Source: Planctomycetota bacterium
GTDB taxonomy: Bacteria > Planctomycetota > Phycisphaerae > WQYP01
Assembly (NCBI GenBank): GCA_021852225.1
Contig: JAJZOA010000013.1
Span: 1-36,542, forward strand
Length of the DNA stretch: 36,542 nucleotides
Reading direction: 5' to 3'
Part shown: piece by piece, positions 15,900 through 25,050 of the stretch
Layout: the number at the start of each line of letters is the position of its first letter
How positions within the stretch are numbered: position 1 is the first letter of the stretch
Translations under genes and position numbers: made by a program
Notes under the pieces: generated by a model
Databases searched by the model: none
The model's input: the letters and a program-made list of their open reading frames with translations, nothing else
What the model was told of the DNA's origin: nothing

Positions 15900-16603
15900 G
15901 GAACATCACCCGTAAAATCAAGAGTCATCTCCAGTCCGTGGCCGGTGTCCAGAATGGTCAGACGTCCGGGCTGAAAACTTTTGTGATAGCGGCTGTACCG
16001 AATAATGACCCGACCGGCTTTCGAAGTCAGGCGGGTCAGCGCAAGATGTCCCGCGGTGCCGGTAAAATAAAGCGCCCCATGCCAATTGCCGGACCCTGTG
16101 ACGCGGATTTGAGCGTCGTGGCGATGAAGGGAAATGACTGGTGAAGACCGGGCGGCCACGGCTGGCGCGGCCAGCGCCATATACAGGTCATTTCCCAACG
16201 CAATTGCAAGCGTTTGGGGAAATTCCGCAGCCATATGCCGAATAATGGTGTGGCCTTTTAGTCGCTGCAGTTGAACCGCCAGCGTTCCCAATTCCGTTAA
16301 GGCCACGAAATTAAAATGAGGCGAAGGTGTTGTGATCCACTGCCCCACCAGATTTATCCGGTGACCATGCACACGCAACGTTGCAAATATAGACCGTTTG
16401 AAATGCGTTTGTAATTGCTGGAGTGAAAGGATGACCGCATCGCCAGAAGGTGCCACGCCGCGGAACACCGCCCGCGGCTGTGTGCGCCAATTCGCGCATC
16501 CCGCCAGTACCAGCGACAATACCACGCCAATGGCCGGAAGCATCCTTGAAAGGACCGGCACCTTGGTTGTAATGGCAGCGCGATCAATGGCATTATGATT
16601 CAT
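15896..16603 (-). CDS. DUF3261-like outer-membrane lipoprotein
   Basis: Codes for 235 residues. Its ATG (16601-16603) overlaps the exporter's stop (ATGA). After about 20 polar residues comes a hydrophobic stretch ending in the lipobox LVLAGC, so the mature protein should be lipidated at that Cys. The remainder is beta-rich (FNFVALTELGTLAVQLQRL, LEMTLDFTGD). Size, lipobox, strand pattern and position between an MMPL exporter and an adenylating enzyme resemble the DUF3261 lipoproteins of aryl-polyene clusters. The sequence match itself is weak by eye. Confidence 0.6.
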   Translation of the reverse strand: MNHNAIDRAAITTKVPVLSRMLPAIGVVLSLVLAGCANWRTQPRAVFRGVAPSGDAVILSLQQLQTHFKRSIFATLRVHGHRINLVGQWITTPSPHFNFVALTELGTLAVQLQRLKGHTIIRHMAAEFPQTLAIALGNDLYMALAAPAVAARSSPVISLHRHDAQIRVTGSGNWHGALYFTGTAGHLALTRLTSKAGRVIIRYSRYHKSFQPGRLTILDTGHGLEMTLDFTGDVP

Positions 16604-19600
16604 TTGGCACCATTCCTGGCATTGCGGCCGGCCGCGGCCAGAGCTTTGCGTAAAGAGGCCCGCCGCGCCGCATAAGGGGGATCCAGCCGCAGGGCATGGG
16701 CAAGGTCAGCGGCTGCGGCCGCGTATTTTCGCTGCGCCAGTTCGGCGCGCCCGCGCAACGAATATCCGCCGAAAAAGAATGGATTTTCATGAATTGCCAT
16801 AGTGGCCAGGGCGGCGGCCTGCGCAAAGCGGCCCGCAGCCAGGGCGGCATAACCGGCCACAAGATGTGCGCGCGATCGCAAAAACAACTTTTCGTGGCCA
16901 CTGGTCAGGAAGTGATCTGCCGGAATAATGGGCAGTGGTGGCCCCGCGCCCACAACGGTGGTTGGGCCGCGGAGCGCTGGCATTGCCCGGAAGCCGACAT
17001 AATTTCCTTCGGCAAATGGAAACGCGGCAACCCAGATATTTCCCGCTGTAAGGTCCATAATCACACTGTGCGTGGTAATAAGGCCGTCAATGCTGTTGCG
17101 ATTTCCCCAGCCGATATTGCGGCCATGCGGTCCGCGCTTGTCGCGCAGGAGAGAGGCCATGGAAAATTCATTTACATGACCCTTAAGACCGCGGATAAGA
17201 CGCATAGCGCGTCGCAGCCGCCAGTTGGAGGTCGAGTTTTTAATGCGTGCCAGATTCACCGGATCCTGCGCGAATACCGGGCATTCCAACTGATTGGCCA
17301 CGGCGGTGAAGCCATGGATATATCGCCATGCGAAATGAGCCGGAGATATTTCCAGGACCGCCGCGCGACCGTTGCGACCATTTCCTACCACAATAATATT
17401 GGACACAAATACATGGGCGGCACGAAATATTTTAATGGCCTGATGAATGCTGGCCGCGTGCTGCAACACCTGGCGTGCGACAATGATTGTCGGCTCGCCC
17501 ACTGGACGGAAACTCGCCGATGCGGCCGCGTTAATAAACAGGCCAATATGCTTTTCGTTCATGCCGCTGACACAACCGGCCAGCCCCGGCCACGCCACGG
17601 TGGCAAAAGCATAACCATGACGCGGCTTTACAAAAGTGATCGATTTCTGATGATTAAAGGCCGGTCCGCATTCAAAATCAAAGTTCCGGCCCAGCCACAG
17701 ATGCCCATCCCCGGACCAGGCGGGCGTTGCGACCACGCCGGTGCAACCGACCGCGTGACGATCAATCAGGGGATTGTCCACCAGATTCTGCGAAATATCG
17801 TCCAGGGCATGATAGGCCAGCAGTCGCGGATATAGAGGCATCAGATAGCCATGTTCATCCGGGTGGGCTTGCGCCTCAGCGTAAAGTTCGCGCTTAATAT
17901 CGGCAGGAATATACTGCGGCAGAAAAAGCATATCCATGCCGATGGCCCGCAAAAGGAACCAGCGAACAAATAAGTTTGGTGCCAGCGCGTCCATGCGATC
18001 AAGCATTTGGTTTTCAATGCGCAGGTCCATGGGAGCGCCCAGTGCGGAAGCCTCGTATCCTATCTGTTCCGACGTGCCGCCAATGTGCATATCCCATACG
18101 CCATGGTCACGACGTATGCGGGCCGGGCCGCAGGCCCACGCCTGCGCCCCGGTCTGCACCACGGGCCAGTGCGGAATCGGCCCCAAATGCGCGGGCTTTT
18201 CATGAAACATGATGACCTGAGCGGCTATAAGCGCCGCCAGTGCCAGAAGCATCAGCAGCCCCGCCAGCCGCCAGAAACCGGCTATCAGAAAAAACACAAC
18301 ACGATCGAGCCGATGCGTCCGCAGACGGAAAATCAAGCGGGTCATTGGGCTGACCAGGAAATAGGACGCCAGATAGCCGCCCGCGATGCCCGCCGCGAGT
18401 GTAAGCCCGATTCCCCGCAGCGCCGGATGCCCCGCAACCAGCATCGCCGCGGTTCCCAGAAATGTCGTCAAGGCACATAAAAATGTGGCGGCGTTGCGAT
18501 TGCCACCCACGGCCATAGGGTTTCGCCAAGCTGGGTCGCTTGCGGAATAAATGCCGTAGTCCACCGCAACTCCCATCATAAACAGCAGCGGAACCAGGCT
18601 CAGCAGGTTCAACCCGCCAGCGAACCATTGTGCCGCCCCCAGGAGCCAGATAAATCCGACCAGCATGGAAATTGCGGAGACACATGTCAAATCAATGCGG
18701 CGAAAGAACAGCAGCATGGGCAGCAGAATCAGAAGTGCCACCCAGGGAAACAAATTTTCCGCCTCGGCCTGGGCGCGGGCGGTGGCATTATAGAACAACA
18801 AATCGCCGGATAATATGGCCGCCCCAGGCTGGCGAAGGCGCAGTTCCCCGGCCCAATCGGTCCGCATGCGGGGCGACAGGCCACTGTTAAGCTGAACCTC
18901 TGCGGCGGGGTTAATGCGGGTGGTGCGTCCCGCGGACGTCTGAAGGTCAACCGGGCCTGGAATAAGCCGCGCTGGAGATTCCCGCAAACGCTCAAGCGGA
19001 CCGGGAATTTCAGGTAATTTGGCAATGGCGGCCACGCGATTGGAAAACGCGGCGGGCCGAAATCCATTGGCTGCGGCGGCTGTTGCCAGGCGATTTTCAA
19101 CAGCAAGCTGGCGTGCGGGAGTCCAGAAGTTTCGCCATCGGGTCAGTCGGCGTCCAACGATTGTCGAATCGGGCAGCAGGAAGCCCGGCGACTGAAAAGA
19201 TGAAATCAGACCGTCCTTGCGGAATTCGGTTAGCGCCTGATCCAGCCGATGAAGCGCGGCCATAGCCTTGTCCGCATGACGATTTGACACGATTACCACA
19301 GCGCGGTGCCGCAGGTTTCCCCAGGTCTGAAAAAATTCATGCTCCTGCCGACGCAACGCGGCACCCACGCCATCCAGTGATCGGCCGTGCCGGTTGTAAG
19401 CCACATGCGCGGCATGAAAAAGCAGAACTCCGGTCAGGAGAACAAATGCAACTGCGGAACTGCGGCGAAGCCATCGGCCAGCGCCGGCCGGGAAGGCCCA
19501 CCGGGCGTTATTTCTGACGGAAGCTTTTGCCAGAACCCACGGTCCAAAAAATGCCGGCAGAATAAGGAAGGTGACACACCAGATGCACACCGTGGCTGCC

Positions 19601-20844
19601 GCCACAAAAAGCCCCAGTCCGCGGAGTCCCGGCGCGGAACTGAACATAATTGCCGAATAACCGGTGACACTGGTTATGACGCTAAGCGAAATCGGGCCTA
19701 GCATAGCACGGGCGGCCGCGCCACTGTGTGTCGGCAGGAATTTGCCATCTTCGCGGCTGGCGCGATTCAACGCGGCCAGCAACTGAATGCCGTAATCTGT
19801 GGTGGATCCACAGATCAGTCCCGCAAACGCCAGCACCAGCAAGGGCAGGTGAAGATGAAGCAGTCCGGCGATTCCCAACGCGGTTCCCACACCCATGACG
19901 GGAGGAATCATGCAGATAAGCAATGTGGAAATGCGGCGAAAAAACAGCAGTATGGCGATAGCCACCAGCACGGTTCCCACGATGGAAACCAGGGTGACAT
20001 CCGCCTTGACCCGCCGCGCATTTTCCACGTAGTTGCGCGCCGGCCCGATCAGCCAGACACGCAGTCCGGGCATTCGGCTTTGTTCCCGCGCAACAACTTT
20101 ATGCACCGCGGCCAACATCTGGGAAGAAGCCACAATATTTTGGGCGGGAACTTTTGGCAGAAGAATCAACATGACATGGCGGCGATCCGCCGAAACGATC
20201 ATGCCATTTTCCATGTGGGCGGCCGGAGCCGGATTCAGCCGGCGCAACTGACTGCTTAAAATGGCGGAAAGCCCTAATGGATCCGCCGCAAGCTGTGCAG
20301 CCTGAAGCTGGCCATCGGGCGCGGCAAGGTCTGCGGCGACGGCGGCAAAATGCCGGTTCAACCATGCGGCCGCAAGATGACGGCGAAAACTCTGCAGCGC
20401 CGATCGGTCCAGCATGACCGGCGCAATGGACATCAGATTCAATTGCGCATTCAGCCCGGCTTCCGGCGTAAAACCCGAAAATACACTCTGGAATTGCCCG
20501 GTTGCCAACAGCGATTTTTGCAGCGTCCCCGCGGCTTGCGCTGCGTTTCCACGGTGATTCCGCGCGAAGTGAACGTCCATCCGCATGGCGTTGATCAGAG
20601 CCGGATATTGGCGGGTATTGGTCAGGTCATGCACGGTGCGACTGCGCGCGGAAAAAAACAGCAGCACATTGGTCTGCCACCTGATTCCCCGTGAAGCCAA
20701 AGACATCGCAATGCTGATTGCGACAAGAACCAGAATAAGAATCAGCCGTCGGGCCGCAAGAAAACCGTACCACCTGTTCATGGCTCGCTGCAGCGGTCCG
20801 CAGGAGGCCAGGCCGGGCGGATCTATGGGCGGGATGTTTTTCAA
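16600..20844 (-). CDS. MMPL/RND-type exporter fused to a C45 N-terminal-nucleophile hydrolase and TPR tail
   Basis: Codes for 1414 residues. The TTG start at 20842-20844 overlaps the LolA stop by 4 bp and has AGGA 5 nt upstream. An ATG at 20793 is the alternative. Residues 1-880 form an MMPL exporter: a first helix at 34-50, a large periplasmic loop (51-280), five or six helices (283-430), a second loop (480-695) and a second helix bundle (697-875). The conserved Asp-Tyr pairs sit in TTDYG (348-352) and AVDYG (760-764). Residues about 910-1310 match C45 acyltransferases/hydrolases: GGTSEQIGYEASALG, then AVGCTG with C1034 as probable autoprocessed nucleophile, GRNFDFE and GNGRNGRAAVLEISP. Residues 1325-1400 look like two TPR units. 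The fusion suggests that an exported acylated product is trimmed or transferred on the periplasmic side. Confidence 0.85.
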   Translation of the reverse strand: MKNIPPIDPPGLASCGPLQRAMNRWYGFLAARRLILILVLVAISIAMSLASRGIRWQTNVLLFFSARSRTVHDLTNTRQYPALINAMRMDVHFARNHRGNAAQAAGTLQKSLLATGQFQSVFSGFTPEAGLNAQLNLMSIAPVMLDRSALQSFRRHLAAAWLNRHFAAVAADLAAPDGQLQAAQLAADPLGLSAILSSQLRRLNPAPAAHMENGMIVSADRRHVMLILLPKVPAQNIVASSQMLAAVHKVVAREQSRMPGLRVWLIGPARNYVENARRVKADVTLVSIVGTVLVAIAILLFFRRISTLLICMIPPVMGVGTALGIAGLLHLHLPLLVLAFAGLICGSTTDYGIQLLAALNRASREDGKFLPTHSGAAARAMLGPISLSVITSVTGYSAIMFSSAPGLRGLGLFVAAATVCIWCVTFLILPAFFGPWVLAKASVRNNARWAFPAGAGRWLRRSSAVAFVLLTGVLLFHAAHVAYNRHGRSLDGVGAALRRQEHEFFQTWGNLRHRAVVIVSNRHADKAMAALHRLDQALTEFRKDGLISSFQSPGFLLPDSTIVGRRLTRWRNFWTPARQLAVENRLATAAAANGFRPAAFSNRVAAIAKLPEIPGPLERLRESPARLIPGPVDLQTSAGRTTRINPAAEVQLNSGLSPRMRTDWAGELRLRQPGAAILSGDLLFYNATARAQAEAENLFPWVALLILLPMLLFFRRIDLTCVSAISMLVGFIWLLGAAQWFAGGLNLLSLVPLLFMMGVAVDYGIYSASDPAWRNPMAVGGNRNAATFLCALTTFLGTAAMLVAGHPALRGIGLTLAAGIAGGYLASYFLVSPMTRLIFRLRTHRLDRVVFFLIAGFWRLAGLLMLLALAALIAAQVIMFHEKPAHLGPIPHWPVVQTGAQAWACGPARIRRDHGVWDMHIGGTSEQIGYEASALGAPMDLRIENQMLDRMDALAPNLFVRWFLLRAIGMDMLFLPQYIPADIKRELYAEAQAHPDEHGYLMPLYPRLLAYHALDDISQNLVDNPLIDRHAVGCTGVVATPAWSGDGHLWLGRNFDFECGPAFNHQKSITFVKPRHGYAFATVAWPGLAGCVSGMNEKHIGLFINAAASASFRPVGEPTIIVARQVLQHAASIHQAIKIFRAAHVFVSNIIVVGNGRNGRAAVLEISPAHFAWRYIHGFTAVANQLECPVFAQDPVNLARIKNSTSNWRLRRAMRLIRGLKGHVNEFSMASLLRDKRGPHGRNIGWGNRNSIDGLITTHSVIMDLTAGNIWVAAFPFAEGNYVGFRAMPALRGPTTVVGAGPPLPIIPADHFLTSGHEKLFLRSRAHLVAGYAALAAGRFAQAAALATMAIHENPFFFGGYSLRGRAELAQRKYAAAAADLAHALRLDPPYAARRASLRKALAAAGRNARNGAK

Positions 20845-21590
20845 GGCGATCCTGTCGGCTTAAAATAATTCGCCGGTAACGGCGGATTCTTTTCCTGCTT
20901 ATATAACCAATATACCGTGGCATCACCGGTTACCTGGTGAATGGCGATATACACCAGCCGACTGGAATGCCGCGCAAAACCCAGTTGAAGATTCCGGATG
21001 GCCTTGGACAATATTCCCCGTCGCGGAACCAGTGTAAACACGATGCGCGTGGGAGCGGTTTTTTGCGGGCGGGATCGTCGCCGCGGCCCTGTTACAGGCC
21101 GTATCCGAAGCGCTGACATCGCATAGGAAATGCGATACTCTTTCCCCAGACGCCCAACGTGTCCCAGTGACCATTGGGCCAATTGCCCCATGATGAAGCC
21201 AAGGGATTTACTCCGCGAGGGATCCGCCTTGTGCCAGCGGCGGTTGGTCTGACTGCGTAAATAAATATGGTTTCCGGTCAGAATGACTGTCGATCGATAT
21301 GGCTTCTGGGTGGCAAACCGTACATTGTCCGGCCGCCCTATCGCCAGGATGCCGGCACTGATAAACGGCTGCCGCAGAACCGCCAGACGTTTTTCACACA
21401 CAAACTCGGCCCGCCAGGTATGAAGCTTCCGCATGACAATCATTTTACTGCGCAGGCGCGCCGCAGCGTTGCCCTGATTTGTCGCGGGAACCGCGGCGGC
21501 ATTGCCGCTTGCGGGCAAAACCGTCGCCATTATGACGACTATTCGCCACAACCCGCTAAAAACATAACGCATACCCTGTGCCCGCCGCAT
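20841..21590 (-). CDS. LolA-like periplasmic carrier, first gene of the exporter operon
   Basis: Codes for 249 residues. ATG 21590 or ATG 21572 could be the start; neither has a strong ribosome site. A signal peptide (MRYVFSGLWRIVVIMATVLPASGNAAA region) precedes a LolA-fold pattern: LHTWRAEFVCEKRLAVLRQPFISAGILAIGRPDNVRFATQKPYRSTVILTGNHIYL-type text in which a charged strand is followed by a reporter loop, and a later KAIRNLQLGFARHSSRLVYIAI. LolA-like proteins commonly accompany MMPL exporters in aryl-polyene clusters and are thought to move the lipid product across the periplasm. It overlaps the exporter gene by 4 bp. Confidence 0.72.
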   Translation of the reverse strand: MRRAQGMRYVFSGLWRIVVIMATVLPASGNAAAVPATNQGNAAARLRSKMIVMRKLHTWRAEFVCEKRLAVLRQPFISAGILAIGRPDNVRFATQKPYRSTVILTGNHIYLRSQTNRRWHKADPSRSKSLGFIMGQLAQWSLGHVGRLGKEYRISYAMSALRIRPVTGPRRRSRPQKTAPTRIVFTLVPRRGILSKAIRNLQLGFARHSSRLVYIAIHQVTGDATVYWLYKQEKNPPLPANYFKPTGSP

Positions 21591-21776
21591 ATCATTTGCC
21601 CACCCGCCAATCTTGGGGCGGTCTAATCTGTATTGTACCGTGGGTTGACTGCGGAGGCATCATGAATTGAAACTCTTAATTAACATAAAGATGCAGTGCC
21701 CCATTCAGCGTTGCTCAAACCGCCGCAGTTCGCGGCTTGCTGACATTCTAATCAGGCGGCGAAATTCGCCCGGAAT

Positions 21777-23504
21777 TTATTTCTTAGCGGCGGGCGCGTA
21801 GGCCGTTGGATTGGTAATCGTGTTGTGACCAAGCTGAATGGGGCCGCAATTCCGGACCGCAATTGCTGCCGGCCGACGATCGCCCGTGGCCGAAAGCAAA
21901 GGCGGCCCCGTAAATGTGTTGTCCGCTACCTGGCCACTGCCGGTCCATTGCATGAAAATATCGCCGGCAAAATTGGAAACAAAAGTGTTATGTCGAATGA
22001 CAATATCGCTGTTGCCGACAGCGCCATCGCCATGCACATATACGGCGGAAAAATAGCCGCCATGACCGCCTTTACCGTCGCGAATCAGATGGTTGTCTTC
22101 GACAATCACATTGTGACAGTAACCGGCCTCATGCCACCAGAATTCCGGCCCGATGGAAATGCCAGCCATGCCGCAGCCACGAACGGTATTGCCGATGACC
22201 AGTCCGTTGGAACCTTTCAGCAACATGCCGCGCGAACGGGTATCGCCAAGCAGGCAGTCGATGACTCGGTAACCCTGGCCGCAACGGTCCGGATTGGTCA
22301 CATAACTGCCCACAGGCACGGAAAGATTGTGATTGAGAATGACGGTACTGGTCTGATCCGAATTTTTTTGAACCGCCAGCACCAGGCCGGTGGCAAAAAA
22401 GCCCTCTTTATTTGAAATTTGAATCGGCTGGCCCGCGGTCAGACCGGAATTGCGGTTGTCTTTCACACGGATGGTATTTCCCGTGGCGCGTAATACCGTC
22501 TGAAATTCGCCATGAATGGCAATGCAGTCGTCCAGAAAGACACCTTTGAATACACAATGCTCGATATCGGTTCCAGGATTTGCGCCCACGGAATGAAAGC
22601 CATCCGCCTGATTGGTCACCACAGGGCTTTCCGTTGCGCCGGCCGGTTTAGGCCCGAGAACCCAATGACAGTAAAGAAGATGATTGCCGCCGCCGCCAGC
22701 TTCAAAAATGGGGGCGAAACCGTTGCGCATCAGGGTGACGTGCTGAATTGTACAATTGTGGCTGTGGTCCAGAAGAATCTTATTCCGCGGGTTCCCCCAG
22801 CGCGCCACCAGCCAGTCGCCGACCTTGAATTTCGGCCTTTTCATGCGGAAAAACAGCCTAAATACGCCGTGCGCTTCCGCCGAATGAATTGCTGTGCCTA
22901 TATCCGGGCTGCCGACGCGCAGGTGACGGGTTCTTCCGTTCACCACATCGAAGCCGGTGGGAAAATGTTTGTCGCTGATTTTCGGCTCCGGATAGCCGGC
23001 ATCCGGTTTCCAGTCCAGATTGTAACCGCCGCTTGCCGGGGTGATCTGAATGATCCGACCCTGATAAAACGTGACACGTGTCTGAGAAATGGTGGGACCA
23101 TCCAGAATGACATTGCGGCAATGGTCCAGATCAAAACAGACACCGGCATGCGCAACCCGCATGATCAGTTCAACTTGTTTTGCTGAAATGCAGATATTTT
23201 GCCAGTGTTTCAGATGAAAGGTCGGGTGACCGGTAGCTGGCAGATGATAGACGCCCGGATTTATGACTATTTCATGAGCGCCGGCGGCATAAGCTTTTTG
23301 CACAGCCACGGACAAGGCACCTGGATGATGCGGATCACCCACATGAACGATGTATGGGACCGCGGCCGTGACGCTTGTGCCAATTGCTGCAACAAGCGTT
23401 ACGAGCAGCACCCGAAACAGCACACAGAATAGCTGCGCCGGCAATCGGAGGCCGGTCGATTGCCCGGAAGCATCGCGGCTGGCACCGTTCAAAAATTGAG
23501 GCAT
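21777..23504 (-). CDS. Right-handed beta-helix glycosidase, GH110-like
   Basis: Codes for 575 residues. ATG 23504 has AGGA 8 nt upstream. A longer frame to 23603 lacks such a site. A signal peptide (about 15-45) is followed by GALSVAVQKAYAAGAHEIVINPGVYHL, then repeated strand text with N-rich turns. The block EHCVFKGVFLDDCIAIHG resembles the paired aspartates and the His-Gly of GH110 alpha-galactosidases. A carbohydrate-binding-like strand region follows, then further beta-helix turns to the end. Length fits GH110 (about 600). An exported alpha-galactosidase-type enzyme would suit the GH27 gene nearby. A different beta-helix hydrolase or lyase cannot be excluded. It follows the GH43 gene by 108 bp on the same strand. 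Confidence 0.65.
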   Translation of the reverse strand: MPQFLNGASRDASGQSTGLRLPAQLFCVLFRVLLVTLVAAIGTSVTAAVPYIVHVGDPHHPGALSVAVQKAYAAGAHEIVINPGVYHLPATGHPTFHLKHWQNICISAKQVELIMRVAHAGVCFDLDHCRNVILDGPTISQTRVTFYQGRIIQITPASGGYNLDWKPDAGYPEPKISDKHFPTGFDVVNGRTRHLRVGSPDIGTAIHSAEAHGVFRLFFRMKRPKFKVGDWLVARWGNPRNKILLDHSHNCTIQHVTLMRNGFAPIFEAGGGGNHLLYCHWVLGPKPAGATESPVVTNQADGFHSVGANPGTDIEHCVFKGVFLDDCIAIHGEFQTVLRATGNTIRVKDNRNSGLTAGQPIQISNKEGFFATGLVLAVQKNSDQTSTVILNHNLSVPVGSYVTNPDRCGQGYRVIDCLLGDTRSRGMLLKGSNGLVIGNTVRGCGMAGISIGPEFWWHEAGYCHNVIVEDNHLIRDGKGGHGGYFSAVYVHGDGAVGNSDIVIRHNTFVSNFAGDIFMQWTGSGQVADNTFTGPPLLSATGDRRPAAIAVRNCGPIQLGHNTITNPTAYAPAAKK

Positions 23505-23612
23505 TCGTATTTTCCTTTCCTGCTGACCCGGCGGCGGCGTGAAGGCCGTGGATAATTGCCTGCGGTCTATTGACTTTTCGACACGCATTTTCCAACACAA
23601 CAATTGGAATCT

Positions 23613-24740
23613 TTAATGCGCCGCGGGCAATGGCACTGCCCGCGGGCCGAGTGTGGGGCTGTCGTGCCCCACTTTTCCGTCAGGCGCAAGAATAAGCGGG
23701 TCTATGCCGAGCAGCCCATTGTATCGCCGCGACTTTTCGATACGGTAACTGAACCACGGGCGGTTGTCCGGCCCCTGAAACAGAGCAAGATGGCCGCCCC
23801 AAAAAGCGGTCCCACGCGGATCTTTTTTCCATGGCCCCATGATACTCCGGGCGTAGGCACACCCGGTGCGATATCCATACAGTTTTGGATATTTCGGATT
23901 GAGCTTATTGTACGGTTCGGCATAAAACAGATAATAAAGATTGCCGATTCGGGTGGTCCACGGGCCTTCCACATAAGTCGTCGAAACAGGCAGACCAATG
24001 TCTTTATTGCTGCACGTAACGGCCAGCACGCGTTTGCCGATAAAGGAAATTTTGTGCTGCGCCATGTCGCTTAAATCCACCTGCTGGATGTACATGTTGC
24101 CCAGCGGGAAAATGTCGTACACTTTTCCGTCGGTATTCTGAAATAAATCGCTGTCGCAACCCGAACCGCCGGGCAACAAGGACGTGTGCCGGTAAGGACC
24201 AGTGACTTTGTTGGCCACGCCCACGTAGGTCCAGTAGCCGAAGCGATCTCCCGGATTGTATTTCTTTGCAATCCAATTGGATGCACCGAAAATAATATAA
24301 AATTTTCCGTTGATCTGATGAATTTCCGGCGCCCAGAACTGATTCTTATAGGGACAATTGTCCGGAAGTTTTGCCGACTGGTAAAGCCACGGTCCGGGTT
24401 TCCAGTGCATTAAATCGGTTGAGGAATAAATGCGGATGCCCGGCGAGCTGTTCTGGTTCGGTTTGGACAAATCCCGTGCGGTCCAGTTGCCGAATGGATA
24501 CATGGTAAAGACCAGATAATAGGTGTTTTTAACCCTTATTATGCACGGGTCTCGGAGGGTATTATCGCCATCAATGCCGGATTTTCCCAAAGGATAAATC
24601 GGATTCCGGTATTCAAACACTTTTTGGGCCGGAAATATCTGGTTGGGTTCAGTACGGGCCGAAGCGGCCGATGCGTGAGCCGGAACAGGTGCAAGAAAAA
24701 GCAGCGCCGCAACCAGCACCGCAAAACGCGTTGCCAACAT
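23613..24740 (-). CDS. Glycoside hydrolase family 43-like beta-propeller enzyme
   Basis: Codes for 375 residues. AAGGAG lies 6 nt before ATG 24740. It has a Sec signal peptide (MLATRFAVLVAALLFLAPVPAHA) and then the five-bladed propeller: LRDPCIIRV with the catalytic base D64, FWAPEIHQINGKFYIIFG, GGSGCDSDLFQ (D198 region, pKa-tuning Asp) and YVEGPW with the catalytic acid E258. GH43 enzymes act mainly on arabinosides, xylosides or galactosides. The exact specificity cannot be read. The three carboxylates look intact, so the enzyme should be active, probably in the periplasm or outside. It is transcribed in the same direction as the beta-helix gene and probably together with it. Confidence 0.85.
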   Translation of the reverse strand: MLATRFAVLVAALLFLAPVPAHASAASARTEPNQIFPAQKVFEYRNPIYPLGKSGIDGDNTLRDPCIIRVKNTYYLVFTMYPFGNWTARDLSKPNQNSSPGIRIYSSTDLMHWKPGPWLYQSAKLPDNCPYKNQFWAPEIHQINGKFYIIFGASNWIAKKYNPGDRFGYWTYVGVANKVTGPYRHTSLLPGGSGCDSDLFQNTDGKVYDIFPLGNMYIQQVDLSDMAQHKISFIGKRVLAVTCSNKDIGLPVSTTYVEGPWTTRIGNLYYLFYAEPYNKLNPKYPKLYGYRTGCAYARSIMGPWKKDPRGTAFWGGHLALFQGPDNRPWFSYRIEKSRRYNGLLGIDPLILAPDGKVGHDSPTLGPRAVPLPAAH

Positions 24741-25050
24741 GAATATCTCCTTATGACAGAACGATTATCAGTCCTTGGGGGTAGAAGTTCCAGCGGATGG
24801 CTTCCCATCCGACAGCTCCTCCGCGCCAACCGCACCGCCGCCCTGACCCGCTGCGTGTCGCAACCGGTTAGCTGTTCATGCTCCGCGAGCCTCTCCGTTT
24901 GCCTCCCGCGGCCTCCCCGGTGCCCAAAAAATCACCACGCGGCTTGCATTGGGCCATTGCAGGGCGCGTGGCCCGGGCGGTCCGCAATGGTTTCATCGGA
25001 TCAACATAGCCGCGCACATGGTTTGCTTATATCTGCATACACCAATGTAT
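24741..25050. other. Intergenic region upstream of the GH43 gene
   Basis: No gene is supported. A perfect 7-bp hairpin (CGGATGG 24794-24800, CCATCCG 24805-24811) has no adjacent T tract. An AT-rich part around 25020-25065 lies just after the GH27 stop. The promoter for GH43 should be here, but I see no convincing hexamers. Confidence 0.45.

Noticed and set aside
16696..17835. Plus-strand open frame of 379 codons
   Set aside because: Antisense to the C45 and TPR part of the exporter fusion, with no recognisable domain or ribosome site.
24794..24811. Perfect 7-bp hairpin upstream of GH43
   Set aside because: No T tract and no clear relation to a gene end, so it is not called as a terminator.
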